A stretch of 64,000 bases of DNA from Myrmaecium sp. VS I D KN 1 (GCA_019775845.1 JADQAV010000038.1:292812-356811), one strand, 5' to 3'; positions 46,513 to 60,000 are shown, counted from the stretch's first letter. Notes: a model not told the origin generated them from the sequence alone. Made by a program: numbers and translations.

Positions 46513-48916
46513 GGCTACGATAAAACGAGTGACTGCCGGAGCATCCAGCGCAAGAACCAGAAAACCGATCGAAAAAAAAGTGTTAAGTCTGGCGGGCGAT
46601 AGCTACGGGCGGGAGGTTATGACGGCGGCGCGGCTGCCGGCAAGCGATTAGGTGGTCCTCGGCGGGGGGGTACAGTACGCGTAATGACAGAACCGGAGCG
46701 ATGACAGGGGACAACGCGGCGGCGACAGGGCGCGGTGCAACGTCCAAGCGCAATCCGGCACGACTGGGGGCTAAATGATACGAACGGAAAGGTGTTCAAC
46801 CGGGCGGAGGTTTTCTCGGAACGAACGGGCGGGATGAGAGGGAGGAGAAGTCGGGTCCGGTGGGAAAAAGCGAGGGTTGGGAAGAAGTGCGGCAGGGGAT
46901 GGAGGGGAGATGACGACCGTGGGCGGATGAGGAGGGCAAGAGGAGTTTAGAGGGAGCAGGAGAGCAGGAGAGCAGCGAGGGGAGGAGAGGCGGAGGTGAA
47001 GTGCGGGTTCGGCCCAATCAGCCTCGGACAACCTGACCTCCTTGCAGGAAATGGACGTCCGCGAACAGCGTGTGGCAGTGACAGTGACAATGGGCACAAT
47101 GGGCAATGGAAGTCCGTCGAGGGAACCTTTGATGATCGGAAATGATCCGAAAGGAGAGTCCGGGCGGGCTCAGTGCAAGTCAAATATCACCCATCATCAG
47201 TCGCTGGGAGGGATTCGGCATCTCACATTCTCCGACAACGATGACGAGCCAGCCGCGCCCGGTGGCTGGCGGACAGGTCCACTTCCTCCTCGTAGTTGCT
47301 ATTGTACGGAGCAGGTGGTGAGCTGACGGTCCTCCCGTCATGTCGTATCGGCCATGTGCACCCAACGTTCATTTACTCTGATACAAAGCAACTGTCCCGG
47401 GGAACAATGGTAGATGAGAGAGCATCAACCTGAACGTTATCGACTCGGCACAGTCAGCGCCCCTCCACATTCCTCAATTGATCACCAACTACTATCTCTC
47501 CATCCTTTCATTCCCTTGATCCTGCCGCCCGTCGCCTGTCGCCCACGCGTGTCCATTATGCGGCGGTGCCGATTGTTGCTTGATTCGATTGCTTGCTTGC
47601 TGGCTGCTTCCCTCTTCCCCCTCCCCCCTTTCACAATCTTCAAACAGCCACTCCGCGCTCCTCCGCTGCTTGACGTCTCCCAAAATAGCAGCGGCAGACG
47701 GGCAATCGCGGAAGGACTGGTGCCGCACCACCACCACCAATCATTGTGGACTCTGTAAGGTAGCTGTTCCAAGTTGTCTTTTTCCTCGGGACCACCTCAC
47801 TCTCATAAAGCCAGGGGACCCAACACCGGATCATCTTCGTCAGAGGATGGATCAGAGCCACATCGGTGACGTAGGAGCAGGATGAGGACTCTCGCGGTTT
47901 AGCAAAGCAAGGACCACTACCACGGCCTCTCTCTGTCTGTACGAGATGCACGGACAGGTTGGCGGACGGGTGCAGCCCGTTGATTGTTGCAGGGACATCA
48001 AGGCGGACCGGCCACATGAAGCAATTTATTTCTTATCGTCCATCAGGGGCTGCGACGGTAGGTGGTACATTGAGCTGTACGGAGTATATCTATGTACTGG
48101 TACGTAGGTACATATATCTGTCGGCGTGTGTGACAAACTGTCTGTTGTACTCTCTGGCAGAGAGTGACAATGGCGAGGTGTTGATGTTTGCAACACATCG
48201 ATTCCCCTTGTGCAAGTTGGACTGGCGGAACCTGGAAAGGAACGTCGAACATAAATAACGTCTGCCGCCACGATGACCGAGGTCGCATCGGTCGGGCCTT
48301 TCAACTTCGGGCGGCTTGGTGGAGGAGTGGCTGTGTCTACCGAACGATCCGTGTTCCGCTTTCCTTGGCACATACCTATTGTTCGACTTTTTCCTGGACA
48401 GGAGAATTCCAGGTCGTGCCTGAGCGACGCAGATCACCAGATGATCTAATGTTTATTACTGTTACGGTACGTATCGTATGGAAAGATACATGAGGTGATC
48501 TTTCACAGTTTCCTTCGGTACCTTACCGCCTTTCCAGTTCCACATGAGAAATTCCTCTCCCGAGCTAAATTCCGCGCCGTGTTCGCGTCGGCTTTGCTGG
48601 CTGCATCCCGCTAGACACCTTTTCAGCTCCCGTGCAAACACTCCAATTGCACCAACTTTCCCTCTATTCCTTGCTCTAACCAAGGTTGCCTGCCTGGCTG
48701 CATCGACGATCCTTCCACTCGTACTGGCTCGGTCTGTGCAGCCCATCGTCTGCGTACAAACCTTCGGTGCTCCCCTTTACGTAGACACTTTCGCTGCCAC
48801 TTCCTAGCATCACATTCCCTTCCGTCAATTCTGCAATCCCTTCCTTTGTCTTTGAAAAAGGCCCACTTCCTCACTCCCTCGGCCGATTCCTCCCTCTGCC
48901 CTTCCCGCTGCAGATC
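46513..48916. promoter_or_regulatory. 2.4-kb divergent region between the metallopeptidase and Whi5-like genes
   Basis: No frame encodes anything recognisable. The region includes GAGCAGGA-type short repeats near 46955-46980, A/T-rich sequence with GTAC-rich bits near 48090-48120, and a C/T-rich leader just before the Whi5-like start. ACGCGT occurs near 46677 and 47546, and GTTCGCGTC at 48581-48589 is the reverse complement of a word in the EXO1 promoter. Confidence 0.45.
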
Positions 48917-50157
48917 ATGGCTTCAGCACCCGCAGAGCGGCTGGACCAGCCTGCCGAGGTTGCGAGCAAGGTGCTAAGGAGAGCACAGGTGTCAAAGGTT
49001 GGCCTTCCTCGATCTGTAGGTGATTGACTGCTAATCCTGAAGTGCAGATGACACGGGCATTACAAAACCGCTTAGCACTTGCCAACGTCAAGATCAAGCA
49101 TGGCTGGGAGAACCTGAGCCTCGATACAATTGAACCTCGGGTGGAAATGGAGCTCAAGAGAAAACGCCCCGCTTCGAATCACGACGTCCTCTCCGATACC
49201 TCCTCCAGCGTCTCCGACCGGTTTTACGCTCCCGGTATACTCGATTCCTCTCCCTTAGCCGCTCCTATCTTCTCGGATGATGTTCATCGGTCGGGTGGCA
49301 GTAGCCAAGGACACTCCAAGCGGTTCAAATACAGTCAACCCTACAATAATTATCCCGGTTCGAGCAATCACGCACGGAGAAAAGTTCGGACATCCGCTGT
49401 AGGCTCGACGTCCTGGAAAACTGCGTACAAGCTCCCCGAGTCTTCCCCTGCCTACCACCGTAGGCACGCAAACTTTAGGACCACCCATGTTCCTACCCTC
49501 TCGTTCGTGTCAGAGGCATCTACCATTCCTGATGACGCCGGTTCCCCATTCCTATCGGAGGAGGACGACGAGGATCTCCCTCTTCATTCCTTCCAAGCTC
49601 CTCCATCCGGGTTACGATCCTCACCCCCTCCCCACACCCCACGGACACCTCCACCAGCTATGGCACGTTCGAGCCGAATTCGTGATGAGCCTTTCCTCAC
49701 TCCTGGGAAGACAGGCCGCACCGGAGAAGAGGATGCGAACCTGCTGATGTACTTGGCAACCTCGCCTTCCCCGGCACATCCTGCCAGCTCCAAGAGCCAC
49801 GCTTTTCCACCTTCCACTCCGCCTCAGAAGACGACGCCCCTTCCCTCATCGATGATGACCACCCCAGGCGGGGGAGGTTTTTCGGCCTATGGAATGACCA
49901 CCCCAGGTGGCAATCTCAACTTTGCAGACTTCCTAAACATGACGCCGAGTCCAGCCCAAGGCGGCGGCTCTTGGTCCAAAACCCCGGTCGCTGGAAAGAC
50001 ACCTCTCGCTGCTAAGGAGGCCCGGCGACGGTTGAACTTCGACTCATTATTTCCGCCCACAAGCGGGAGCCCTACGATCGGATCGGTCGAACGTACACGG
50101 ACGACGAAGATCGAGGCGGGTTTGGGTATGGACTTGGGCGGGGAGCTGGTCTCCTAA
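48917..50157 (+). CDS. Whi5/Nrm1-family G1/S transcription repressor
   Basis: Exons 48917-48988 and 49048-50157, giving 393 aa. The short family motif lies at residues 25-47: TRALQNRLALANVKIKHGWE followed by NL, the helical segment that contacts the SBF/MBF complex in yeasts. The rest is Ser/Pro/Thr-rich with many SP and TP sites (HTPRTPPPA, MTTPGG twice, FLNMTPSPAQ), as expected of a CDK-regulated repressor, plus a basic segment KRKRP and the C-terminal motif KEARRRLNFDSLF. The first exon (24 codons) is the less certain part; alternative in-frame donors at nearby GT sites would change a few residues. Whether it behaves like Whi5 (SBF) or Nrm1 (MBF) cannot be read from sequence. Confidence 0.8.
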
Positions 50158-52664
50158 ACCGTCCTGCTCAGGTCGCCTACATCACACGAATACGAACACT
50201 CTCATGGCATGTTACATGTCTAATGAATAATCGACGACACCCAGCTACACGCACACCTCGAGCTACCCTAGCGATGCTCATTTTCCCTTTTCTCTCGGTT
50301 GCCTAAGTTAGTGGACCGGCAGAGTTCCTGCCTGACCACATACGTTATCCCGTGCTCTGAGTGCACCCGGCAGCTCGCTGGTCTCAGCACCATCTGTACT
50401 TCTACACTGCTGATTATTTTTTGGCATACGGCTCACGACGAGAGAGCGCCCTGTTGGATGAGGGCCTCGTTGAGCCTTTCCTTTTTTATGATACCTTGTC
50501 CTTCCCGCGCATGTTACTATCGCCTTTCACGGTGCACTCCATGCACACAAGCATTTGCTTTTTTGCCTTATCTTTCCTTTTTACTTTATTCCCGGATCTG
50601 CAAGGGGCCAAGCGCACAGCTGTGCCACTTCGGACTCTTCCTTCACAACAAGCAAGGATAGCCGAGCGTGGAGAATAGAAGTCACAATGGGGATAAGAAG
50701 TATCAGAAGAAGAAAAAAAAGAGGAAACGAGTCTCCTTTTCTGTTCTAGAATCACTACATCATACATCCCATCACCACCATGTGCATGGCGCTCTAGCGC
50801 CGTCTGTTTAGAATCCCGAATGGTGGAGTGGGGTGGATGAAGGGCCTAGAACGCATCTGAGGAAACGAAACCATCAATGTTCTCTCTCGCTCTTTTGCAA
50901 ACCTCCATTCCACGTGTTCTTCTTTTATAGTAGACTTGTGGTAGTCACTCACTAGTACCTATCCACTAATCCAGAGGTGTGGTGTGGGGGAGCGGGAAGG
51001 AAGCAAAGAAGGGGGAGTGAGGGATATACCACAAGGAAAAAAAGGTTGTTGGCGTGATTGATCTCTCCGGGGAACGCGCGCGTACGAAGAGAGAAATAGA
51101 GTTGAGGGGGGTGAGGGGGAAAAACATCAGGAACGGCGGCATGTTTTACATACTTACGAATGTCTACCGGCAGTTATTCCCTCCGTAGAGATGTACATCT
51201 GACTCTGATATCTTGCTGTTTCTTTTCTTTCGAGAGGTTGGCGCGCGCGAAACGCATCTTTGCTTTTTCGGGCGAGAGACATTCCACTTATGTATGTACT
51301 CCCTTCCTTCCCTTTCTTGCTTTCGTTCGTTCCATCCTGGGGACGATCAAACCAGCCCCGGCGACCTTCCCCGCGCCGTTCTCACGCGCGCGATGATAAT
51401 GTCGAGTGAGTATGTATAGCTCAGCTAGGACGTAGATAGGTAGAGCTCCCGTTCGTTCCCCCCGCGGTCCTGTACACCTGTAGGTCTTGAGAAACCTCTC
51501 CTTGTATCCACATATTACCGTCTCCACATCTCTATCACAATCATCTTGCCAGCCCTGGAATGACGATCTTATCGGTGGTATGTAGTAGTTGTTTTGGTCG
51601 TTTGGTGTCATTGGTCGGGTCGGTCGAGTTGATCAGTTCCCCCTCCAGGAAAGGAAAGTGGAAAGGAAAAGAGAGGGAAACGCGTCGCGCCTACGCGCCG
51701 CGCTGCAACGCCGCACGCAACGCGTTGGCGCTTTTTGGGGGCTTGGCGGAATGCTAAACCCTAAAAGCCAGGTGCAAGTGCTGTGACCAGGCCGGGATTG
51801 GTTAGTGGGGGTGGGGTGGGGTGGAGTGCCCTGGTTGTTGTCCCGGGGAACGGTAAGGTAATAAATATTCGTTCTTTTCTGTACGATATGTATCTCATTA
51901 CGTAATATCCAAGATGCCAGGTACTGAATGGTAAATGACAAGCGGGTAGGGTGGGGCCGGAGGAGGGGTTCTCACGGTCCAATCACGAACCGCTGACTGC
52001 TGACAGCCTGATGGTGCGGTGAGCCAATCAGACCCGGAGAAGGAGGAAGAAGGAATGAAGGCTGCGAATGCTGCGAATGCTACTCCTACAAAAAGAAAAT
52101 GCACGTGGTTCTGGCTGCTGCTCCTGTCCGTTGGAGCCGCTGGTATGTATGTCATGTCACAGTCGTGGGAGCCGATGGTCAATAAGTAAGTGAAGTCATC
52201 TTTTTATTTCAAAATCGTTGCTGTACATGGTGTCGTCGAATGTGTTTTCTTCTCTTCCTCTTCGTCCTCTCCCATCAACTTTCTCTATCTCCGTCAACCA
52301 TCCATTCATCCATCCATCCTGCCCAGTGGTATCGAACCATTCATCTCCGTATCCCTCTCGTCCGTGAGGATCCGCGATTATACTGATTAACCGCTCACCC
52401 ATGGTCGAATGACACGACTATTCGTCCCCCTCTTGGCATCGTATAAGTAAAGCAGTAAAAGCAGAATAGGTAAAGGCATGAACCGTCAAAAGATCATCGT
52501 GAAAGATTATCCACACGCAGAATAGACGTTTCGAGAAAAAAAAAAAAAGGGAAACAAAGCCAGTCGAAAGTTTGGACATGAAGTAGAACGCCAATATAGC
52601 GAGGAATAATAGAAATGAGAGTTGTGTCTAAGGGAATCTTCATGTTCCTGACGGAAGCGAGGTC
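50158..52664. other. 2.5-kb convergent interval between the Whi5-like and MARVEL-like genes
   Basis: I find no supportable gene. The sequence is T/C-rich near 50.3-50.6 kb (likely the 3' UTR of the Whi5-like gene) and purine-rich near 50.9-51.1 kb. A CpG-dense segment at about 51678-51732 contains two ACGCGT-type words. An A run occurs at about 52535-52548. Confidence 0.5.
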
Positions 52665-53376
52665 TCAGCTGAACTCATCCTTCTTGACCTGGGAGGCCAT
52701 GATGATCATCCAGATGAGGAAGACGGTACCGATGATCCAGAAGGCGAAGGCCGCTTGCCAACAAGAGCCTACCACATCTGTCAGACCTCTCCGGCACACC
52801 GTATTTCGGGGGAAAGTAGGCAGGGCACGTACAGATATTGTTCTGCTGCAGCCATGCGAGCGTGTACACGCTGGGGCCCCTCACCTTCGCGTCGTTGACG
52901 TAGCGCTGGCACTGGCCGTTGATGTTGGAGCCGCTGCCGAAGAGCTGGATGCCCGTCTCGATGATGCCGGCGACGTACAGCACGCACAGGATGAAGGAGA
53001 GCAGCATCATGATCCCCGGCAGCAGCCGCCGTTGCGCAATCAGGATGAGTTCGACGATGATGAAGACGATGGACATGGCGCCCACGGTCACGCCGTAGGG
53101 CATGATCCTAGAAGAACGGGTCAGCATCAGCGTGAGAGGATTTCTTGCGCGCAAAGTTAAGAAAAAAGAAGGGGAAAAAAGATGATCGAGGCATTCCTGC
53201 ACATACCATGGAGTACCGAGTCTCATCGAGCTCTGGATCTGCATGAACTCGGCGAAGACGCCCAAGATCGTGCCGGCGGTCGCCAGCATGACAATGGTCC
53301 AGATGTTGAGCTGGACATCGGGCCAGTAGTACTTCTGCCGCACCACGTTCACGTCCGTCAACACCGAGCGGGCCAT
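52665..53376 (-). CDS. Four-span MARVEL-like membrane protein
   Basis: Exons (minus): 53376-53207, 53107-52833 and 52768-52665, giving 182 aa. Four hydrophobic helices are clear: residues about 24-47 (LNIWTIVMLATAGTILGVFA), 62-83 (TVGAMSIVFIIVELILI), 88-114 (LLPGIMMLLSFILCVLYVAG) and 153-174 (FAFWIIGTVFLIWMIIMA), with both ends cytosolic. The loop between helices 3 and 4 is larger and holds Cys residues (QCQRY, NNICSCW). The length and topology match fungal MARVEL-domain proteins, a loose family involved in membrane microdomains and vesicle coats. The C-terminus VKKDEFS is short. The function is unknown and the MARVEL assignment rests on topology rather than a specific motif. The intron frames agree at both junctions. 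Confidence 0.75.
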
Positions 53377-54585
53377 CGCGGACGACCACAATCGCAGTGA
53401 TCAATCAATAGACGACAAAGCGCTGCGCTCCGCTCCGGCTGTAATTTCCTTTCCTCCGGGAGACTGGATTGAAATCGCAACGGGGGGCCTGACAGGAAAC
53501 GGTCGCGGGAGAGGCGCACGCTAGCCGTGTATAAAGTTGACCGCGACTGGGTCCTCCGCCTCAGGTAGTAGAGAATATAATAATAATAATAGCAACGTCC
53601 GAGCCCTAGCCCTCGCAACACGCCTTCTACGTGCTCTGGGGAAGTCGACAAGGTTGAGCCGGGTCGTGACCGAACGGCGTTCGAGTTGTGCGCCGGATCA
53701 AGCAGGCCACCACGGAACCTGCGGGTCTTCGAGAAGCGCTTGTTGGAAGCGGAAGAAGTGTTTTCTAAATGTCAAGAAGGGCACAGGAATTCCCCCGGAC
53801 TAGAAGAGCTGTCGCGGCGCCTCAGGTACGGTACCGTGCCGTCAACGAGTGTTCCCGGCAGAGCCGCGGTGAGCTGGCGGTGGTCGGAAGCGAGCGACGA
53901 AAGAGAGACGTGGGGGGAGGAGGAGCCTCGTCGGCCTCGCGAGAGTCGAGGAAGGGTGAGGTGGTGAGCGCAAAGTGCCACAACAGCAGCGCGGAATGGG
54001 GGGATGGAGAAAGAGAAGGTTGAGAGAAGGTTGAACGGGGGAAGGGTTGCCAGCAGGATGGGAAAGGGAACTGCAGGTCGAGGTGCGTGGTGATGTCCTG
54101 ATGTCCTGATGTCCTGACGTCGGCAGCTGTTGCGGGAGGGAGGCTGGTGTTCAGCTGCCAGCCACCCCGCTGCCCGGGCTCTCCCACCTGCATTGCCGTA
54201 CCTTCCAAGGACGCACGAAGCATGGACGGCCGCACCCGCGAACCGGAGCAATCCACGCGTCGGCTGTGAGTTACCCGGGATCATTTATCGCTAGAGGCTA
54301 GGTAGGTAGAGGAGTAGGTACAGTAGGCAAGCACCTTGTCTTGCTCGGCTCTTAACTCCGCTTCCAACAACACCGTTCCGCCCTGCCCATATTAAGGATT
54401 ACACCAACTTCCCCACCGCTTCCACGAGACTAATCCATGATTGTGAAGAATGCATATGTATCCACTGCGCTCGTGCATACGATCCCTCCGTGAAACACTT
54501 AACTCCGGCGCCTGCATGATGATCGAGATCCGTGACAGATTATGACCCCTGCCCATCATCCCAATCCTGACCGCTCAACCGTCAC
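53377..54585. other. Upstream region of the MARVEL-like gene and LCB1 3' flank
   Basis: The 1.2 kb contain an ATA/TAA microsatellite near 53577-53592 and an 8-bp tandem repeat at 54091-54114. A 170-codon minus-strand frame (53772-54284) has no recognisable features and is not called. Confidence 0.5.
54091..54114. repeat. TGATGTCC octamer, three tandem copies
   Basis: Three exact copies of an 8-bp unit are followed by a degenerate fourth (TGACGTC), which is a CRE-like word. It lies upstream of the minus-strand MARVEL-like gene, about 0.7 kb from its start codon. Confidence 0.85.
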
Positions 54586-56363
54586 TTACTTTCGACGGGT
54601 GACGATCTTCGTGATGGCATGTCTAATGATAATTCCGGCCTTCTCCGTCTCCTTCTTCGTCAAGCCCGTGGTGACACAGACCTTGAGGGCCGGCTGTGGC
54701 TGCCAGCCTTGCTCTCTCGGCGATGCACCGAGAGCGGGCGGCATGGACTTCAGCCTCGTGATAAGAACGCCGTTGGCAAGGCACTGCGACAGATAGTATT
54801 AGCGAAAGCCTTGTCATGACGACTTCCCAAACCATACCTCGTCCACGATGTCCTGCAAGAGCCATTCCTGGTCCTCGATTCCTAGCTTCTTGTTCGCGAC
54901 GACTTCTGGCTTGAGCACCAGAATCAACATGGGGTTCTCCGGCGCACTGGTGCATCTGACCCAGTCACTCCGAGGATCGAGTTGCGCTCGCATCGCCTTG
55001 ACGTTGTCTCGGAGCTGTTGGAGCAGGTCCGGCTGCCGCTGGAGGATGTTGATGGTCTCGCTAGCCGTCGTGGCCAACATCGCAGGAAGGGCGGCTGAGA
55101 ACGTATAGGCCGCGGCGGAAATACGCTGGTGATCCACAACCTCGCTTGAGCCAGCACAGAAGCCGCCGCCGGCGCAGAGAGGCCCAGCTAAAGACCCAAT
55201 GATCATGTCCACTTGTGACGCATCTACATTCTGTGCTTCAGTAACGCCACGGCCGGTCTTGCCGAGAACACCGTAGGACCAGCTCTCATCCAGAATGAGG
55301 CGGAATTTGTATTTGAACTTCAATTCAACCTGCGTCCGAAAGTGAGCAAGACTCAACCCGTCGCCTGAGCCGGACGGACGATACTCACCAGCTTCGGGAG
55401 ATCGACGCAGTCGCCGATGTTCTCGAACAGTCCTTCCGTGACAATGAATCGTCTCGTCAACGGTTTCTTGGCCTGCTCCTTGGTAACCTTCTGCAAAACG
55501 CGCTCCAGATCCTCCATGTCATTGTGCTCGTACCACTTCACCGTACTCCGTGAGATCTGAATGCCTTTGCGGATCGAATAGTTGACAGCCTTGTCGGCAA
55601 TGATGATGTCTCCGCGCTTGGAGAAGGCGGGGATAACGCTGGAGATGGTGGAGAAAGCCTGGGCGTAGATAATGCAAGCGGTGGTGCCCAGATGCGCCGC
55701 GATATCCGCCTCCGTCTTCATATGGACATCCTGAGTGCCATAGAAGTTGGGAGGACCACAAGGCCCAACGCCGTAGGTGCGCAGAGTCTGCACAGCCTTG
55801 TCCTTGAGCGATTCGTTCGCGAGGAAATTGTAGTAGTTGAAGGACGCGAGGTTCGTCACGGTTCTGCCGTTCGCGAGCTTGGACTTGGGAGTCGTGGGCC
55901 TAGATGGAGGGGAGGAGGGAAATCAGCAGATGATACCACAAAGCGAGGTACCCCGCATACTGACCCGACGATGACAGGCGTCTTCTCGTTCACCAAGCGC
56001 TCGAAGTCCGTCTGCGCGGCGACCAGCGGTTCAGGGGTCCATTCGTCCACCAGCTCATCGACTTCCTGCACGCGTCCGCCGTTAGCAGATTGCCGTCTTG
56101 CCAATGCGAGGGAGAAGCCATGGCACACTCACATCTTCCGTCAGGGCGACATGCTTCTGCTTCTGGGTGGAGTACTTGGGGGAGAGGAGGTATCGGAGGG
56201 CGAAGAGGAAGAGGAACAGCTCGACAGCCGAGCGGACGGGGTCGTTCTGGTAGCTCGAGCGGATGTACCGTATGAGAATGGCCGAGCCCGGGAGCCGCTG
56301 GAACTGTGCGATCGCCTGCTCGGCCAGACGCAGCCCGTTCTCTTGCAGGTCACGGAAATCCAT
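54586..56363 (-). CDS. LCB1: Serine palmitoyltransferase subunit 1
   Basis: Exons (minus): 56363-56133, 56065-55965, 55899-55389, 55329-54838 and 54783-54586, giving 510 aa. One membrane helix lies near residues 47-62 (AVELFLFLFALRYLL). The alpha-oxoamine synthase fold follows: SFNYYNFLANE, YGVGPCGPPNFYGTQDVH, GDIIIADKAVNYSIRKG and ILDESWSYGVLGKTGRG. The conserved Cys near C158 corresponds to human SPTLC1 C133. The stretch GSLAGPLCAGGGFCAGS occupies the place where Lcb2 has the PLP-binding Lys; Lcb1 lacks it, as expected of the non-catalytic partner. The complex condenses serine and palmitoyl-CoA in the ER membrane, the first step of sphingolipid synthesis. The start MDFRDLQENGLRL was preferred to an in-frame ATG 35 codons upstream because it matches the family length. 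Confidence 0.94.
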
Positions 56364-57054
56364 CTTGCCACGGTGGTTGGGGAGAGGGCGCGGGTGTCGC
56401 GCAGCCAAAACGAACTGACGAGGATCGGGTCGGGACCCCAGGGGATTTCGGAGGGTCCGACGATCCACTCGTCAGGCACGGGGATTACTGAATTGACACC
56501 TTACAGTCAGGCACTCTTTTTGAAAAAGCCCCTCTCGGCCGCACCCGCGCCGGAACGCAAACAACTCCGGACCCGAGTAACTACCTCTAGGCCGTCTTCA
56601 GGAGGATCTCATCAGGTCTCTAACACAAGGCAGCGGTGATATTGCACATAGGAAAGAAACCGACCCAGCAGATATACACAACTGATCTCAAGTCCACTCC
56701 AATAACATGACTAGGCACGGTTGAGCTTGGTCAATTTTTCTAGAAAAGGAATAAATTATATATATGCAACGAAGGAATTTGAGTTGTTTTGACATCATCC
56801 TTGGACCAACCCATCGCGCCAACCCATGTGTTGTGTTATGTGCAGCTCATGCGGTACTTCTCAAGCACCGACAGACATCCAAGGAAAAGAGATAAGCATC
56901 TAGTTCACCCGTCCACGCCGACAAAGGAAATTGGAAAGCATGCCGGAAAATTACAATCATTATGTAACCGTTGCTTGAGGCAAGCGGCAGCCCATGGCAG
57001 GCTTCGGTGTTTTACACTACAGCTACGCGCTGCGCTTCGACATGTTGAACTTTT
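56364..57054. other. LCB1 promoter and FKS1 3' flank
   Basis: The 691 bp hold an A/T-rich stretch near 56735-56768 and no frame of interest. Confidence 0.5.
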
Positions 57055-60000
57055 CTAGAAGACGAGGAACTTCAATGACGAATCACTCGTAGCGGCAGCC
57101 GAGGTAGCAGCAGCGCCAGACACAGCGCCAGTGCCTGTCTGCTTACCACTGGTATCATTGTTGTTGAGACCAGTGGGCTGGAGAAGTTCCATGGGAATGG
57201 TGGGGAGGTCCGAGACGAATCCGCTGGCAACAATAGGCCCAGCGATCAGGGCAATGAAGATGACCAGCAACGTGAAGTAAAGGATCGAATAGCGAACGAC
57301 CCGTCTCTTTCTCAGTTTGGTTTGCTTAAGCGAGTAGATGGGAGGACGGATTTGACGGCTATTGTACGCAGTTAGTAGTTGTCCTGAATCTGTGACAGCG
57401 AGATTGTACATACCTTGGACGGAGCCAGAAGAGCATAACCGAGTGGAACTTGTCAGAGTAAGGGATGAGCAGAATGGGAAGCATGATGAAGAGAATGATG
57501 TGTCCCAGGATGAAATCGGCAGCGAACATTCCAAGCTCAGTGATCTTGCAAAGGAATTCACGTCCAGGCTGGGAGATAGTGTGCCATCCCATTGAATACC
57601 ACTTGCCAGTCCACCAGGCGATGTTGGCAGTATCGGACTTGAACTCTCTGGTCAGAGCCAAAGCGATGATCAACTTGTAGACAAAGCGCTGGATGGCGGT
57701 AACCGCGATCATGCCCAGCAAGGCCTTCGAGAAACTCCAGGCCTCCAAGAAGAACATGACCTCAAAGAAGACGATCAATCCGATCACTGCAACAGCGTGC
57801 GCGATGGCAGCAAGGACAGCACCAAACTTCTTGCAGCACATGCTAAGAATAGGTCCCATACAACAAGCCATACCGAACAGACCACCGAGCACACCGGCGT
57901 TGACCGCGATAGGACCAAAGGCGCAGATTGCAAGACGAATGAGAGAGTTGGTGGCTTCAATCTCAGGGTGACCAGATTTCTGCTTCGCGGTCTTCACGCC
58001 AGTCTGGGCGTTGATGAACAGATATGGGATACCGGTAATCAGGACGAGAACAAGAGGGCCCAAGATCTCAGCAAAGAAGATGTTCGTGAAGCGAGCACGG
58101 GGAACATCTCCAGAGAGCTTGGCTGAGGGGTCACCGAGAGCCTTGCGTTTGTAACCTGTAAGGCGAGTACGGGACAGACGGCAGTAACCGATCCAGGATG
58201 CGCTGTGGGAACGAGTGTTACCACGGGAGAGCCAACGAAGATACTCCCGGTAGTCGATAAAGAAATCGTTCCAGGCAAACTGGTGAGGATTGAAGAGGAA
58301 CGGAGAGACGCAGAGAGCCAAAAGGGATGCCCAGAAATAGATCAACCAAGCTCCCCAGACAGTCATGGTGGCGAAGAGAAGCATCATCAAGGCTCTGGCG
58401 CCCAGGTAGATGGAAGGTCCTGCGAAACGAGAGTACAAGATACCGAACGGAATACGGGCAGTAGCGAAGCCACGACCTGTACCGATGTACCTGGCACCAC
58501 CGAATGACAGATCTGACTGCAGAGCGTTGGCATAGATTTGACAGACGAAGACTTCGAACAGAGGAGACATGGAGGTGAAGTGCTTCGCCAGACGGGTCGC
58601 CGCACGCCAGAATCCACGCTCGGTGAGTTCCTGAACCACGAGGGGAACGAAGGAGATGAAGAAGACGATGAAGATGGAAACGATACAACGCGACACCCAA
58701 TCCAGGATGGGGGTCAGGTTAGCGCAGCCGGTAGGCATCTCAGGATCAGTGATCGGAACGTTCTTGTTGTAAGAGCACAAGATGGTCTCGTGTCTGAGGG
58801 CACCAAGGTTGATCATGACGAACATGAACATCTGGACGGACAACATGATGAACATGTTGTTGACGTGGAAACCCGGATGGGCATAGTAGAAGGACAGGAA
58901 CCGATCCAGAGGCAGCTGAGTCCCAAGGTAGTAGTACTCACGAGACAGCATTTGCTCGCCCATACCGGTACCGATCTTGGTTGTGAAGTTGAGAATGGAG
59001 CCAAAACCAAGATCACGACCCTTACCACATTGGTAGTACTCGCAGTGCTTGATACGACCGCCGCGGAGAAGTGCATTCATACCGGCGTAGATATCCTCGT
59101 TGAGATGGAGGCCCTTCTGAGCCTTCGAGACACCTCCTCGGGTAGTCATGAAAATACCGTTCAGGAAATCAGGGTGACCGTAATGAAGCTTGCCTCCGAT
59201 CTGTGCCAAAGTACGCGCAAACATGGTACCGAATGTCTGTTCCTTACCGGCAGCCACATCACCCAGGATACCAATGTTCTCGGAGAAAATGTACTCACGA
59301 GCACCGAGGATGGCGACAGGGTTAAAGTTGGTAGGGGGCAGGCCAGGGGTATACGGAGAAACGTTATCGGTGGTCATCTCCTCGAACTCGGCGAGGACGC
59401 TGCGGATCTTCAGACATTCTTCAAGATAGTTGTCTTGGTTGGCATCAATGAGCTGAATGTATTCGCCGCGGTAGAAGATGATACAGTGGTTCTGGTTGTC
59501 GGATTTACCGTCACCAAGAATCGGGTTACCAGAAAGCTGTACACGGAACTTGGGGCGGCGCATTCCATTCTCCATGAGTTCGGAGTGACCATCGATCAAG
59601 GCGGAGTACAAGCGCGGATCCTCACCCTCGTTCGCAGGAGGTTCCTCATCAAGGTAGGCAACCTGGAGATCGGGATAAGCACGGAGAAGGAACTCGGTGT
59701 TCTCTCGCTCCTCCTTAGTGAACTTCGCGTAACGTTGCATAGAGACAACAATCTTGAACTTGCGGCGAGCCATACGCTCAAGCTCACGCTCCAGTTTATC
59801 AGAGTTGCCACCGAACATCTGGACAACCTCGGGGTTCTCAACACGGTAAAGGAGCTTGATGGCCCTGCTGTAGTTCATGAATCCAGAGATGGTACGGTAG
59901 AGAGTCTGCGAGCGAAGAGAAGCCCAGATACGGGTACGGAGCGTGTACTCTGGCGCAGCAGACTTGAAACCAATGCAGTAGAAAGGAAGGTCGTCGATCT

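Noticed and set aside
46771-47106. Pro/Ser-rich frame in the metallopeptidase/Whi5-like promoter
   Set aside because: Product of C-rich low-complexity DNA with no conserved pattern.
53772-54284. 170-codon minus-strand frame upstream of the MARVEL-like gene
   Set aside because: No domain, low-complexity ends, and it lies in the promoter region.
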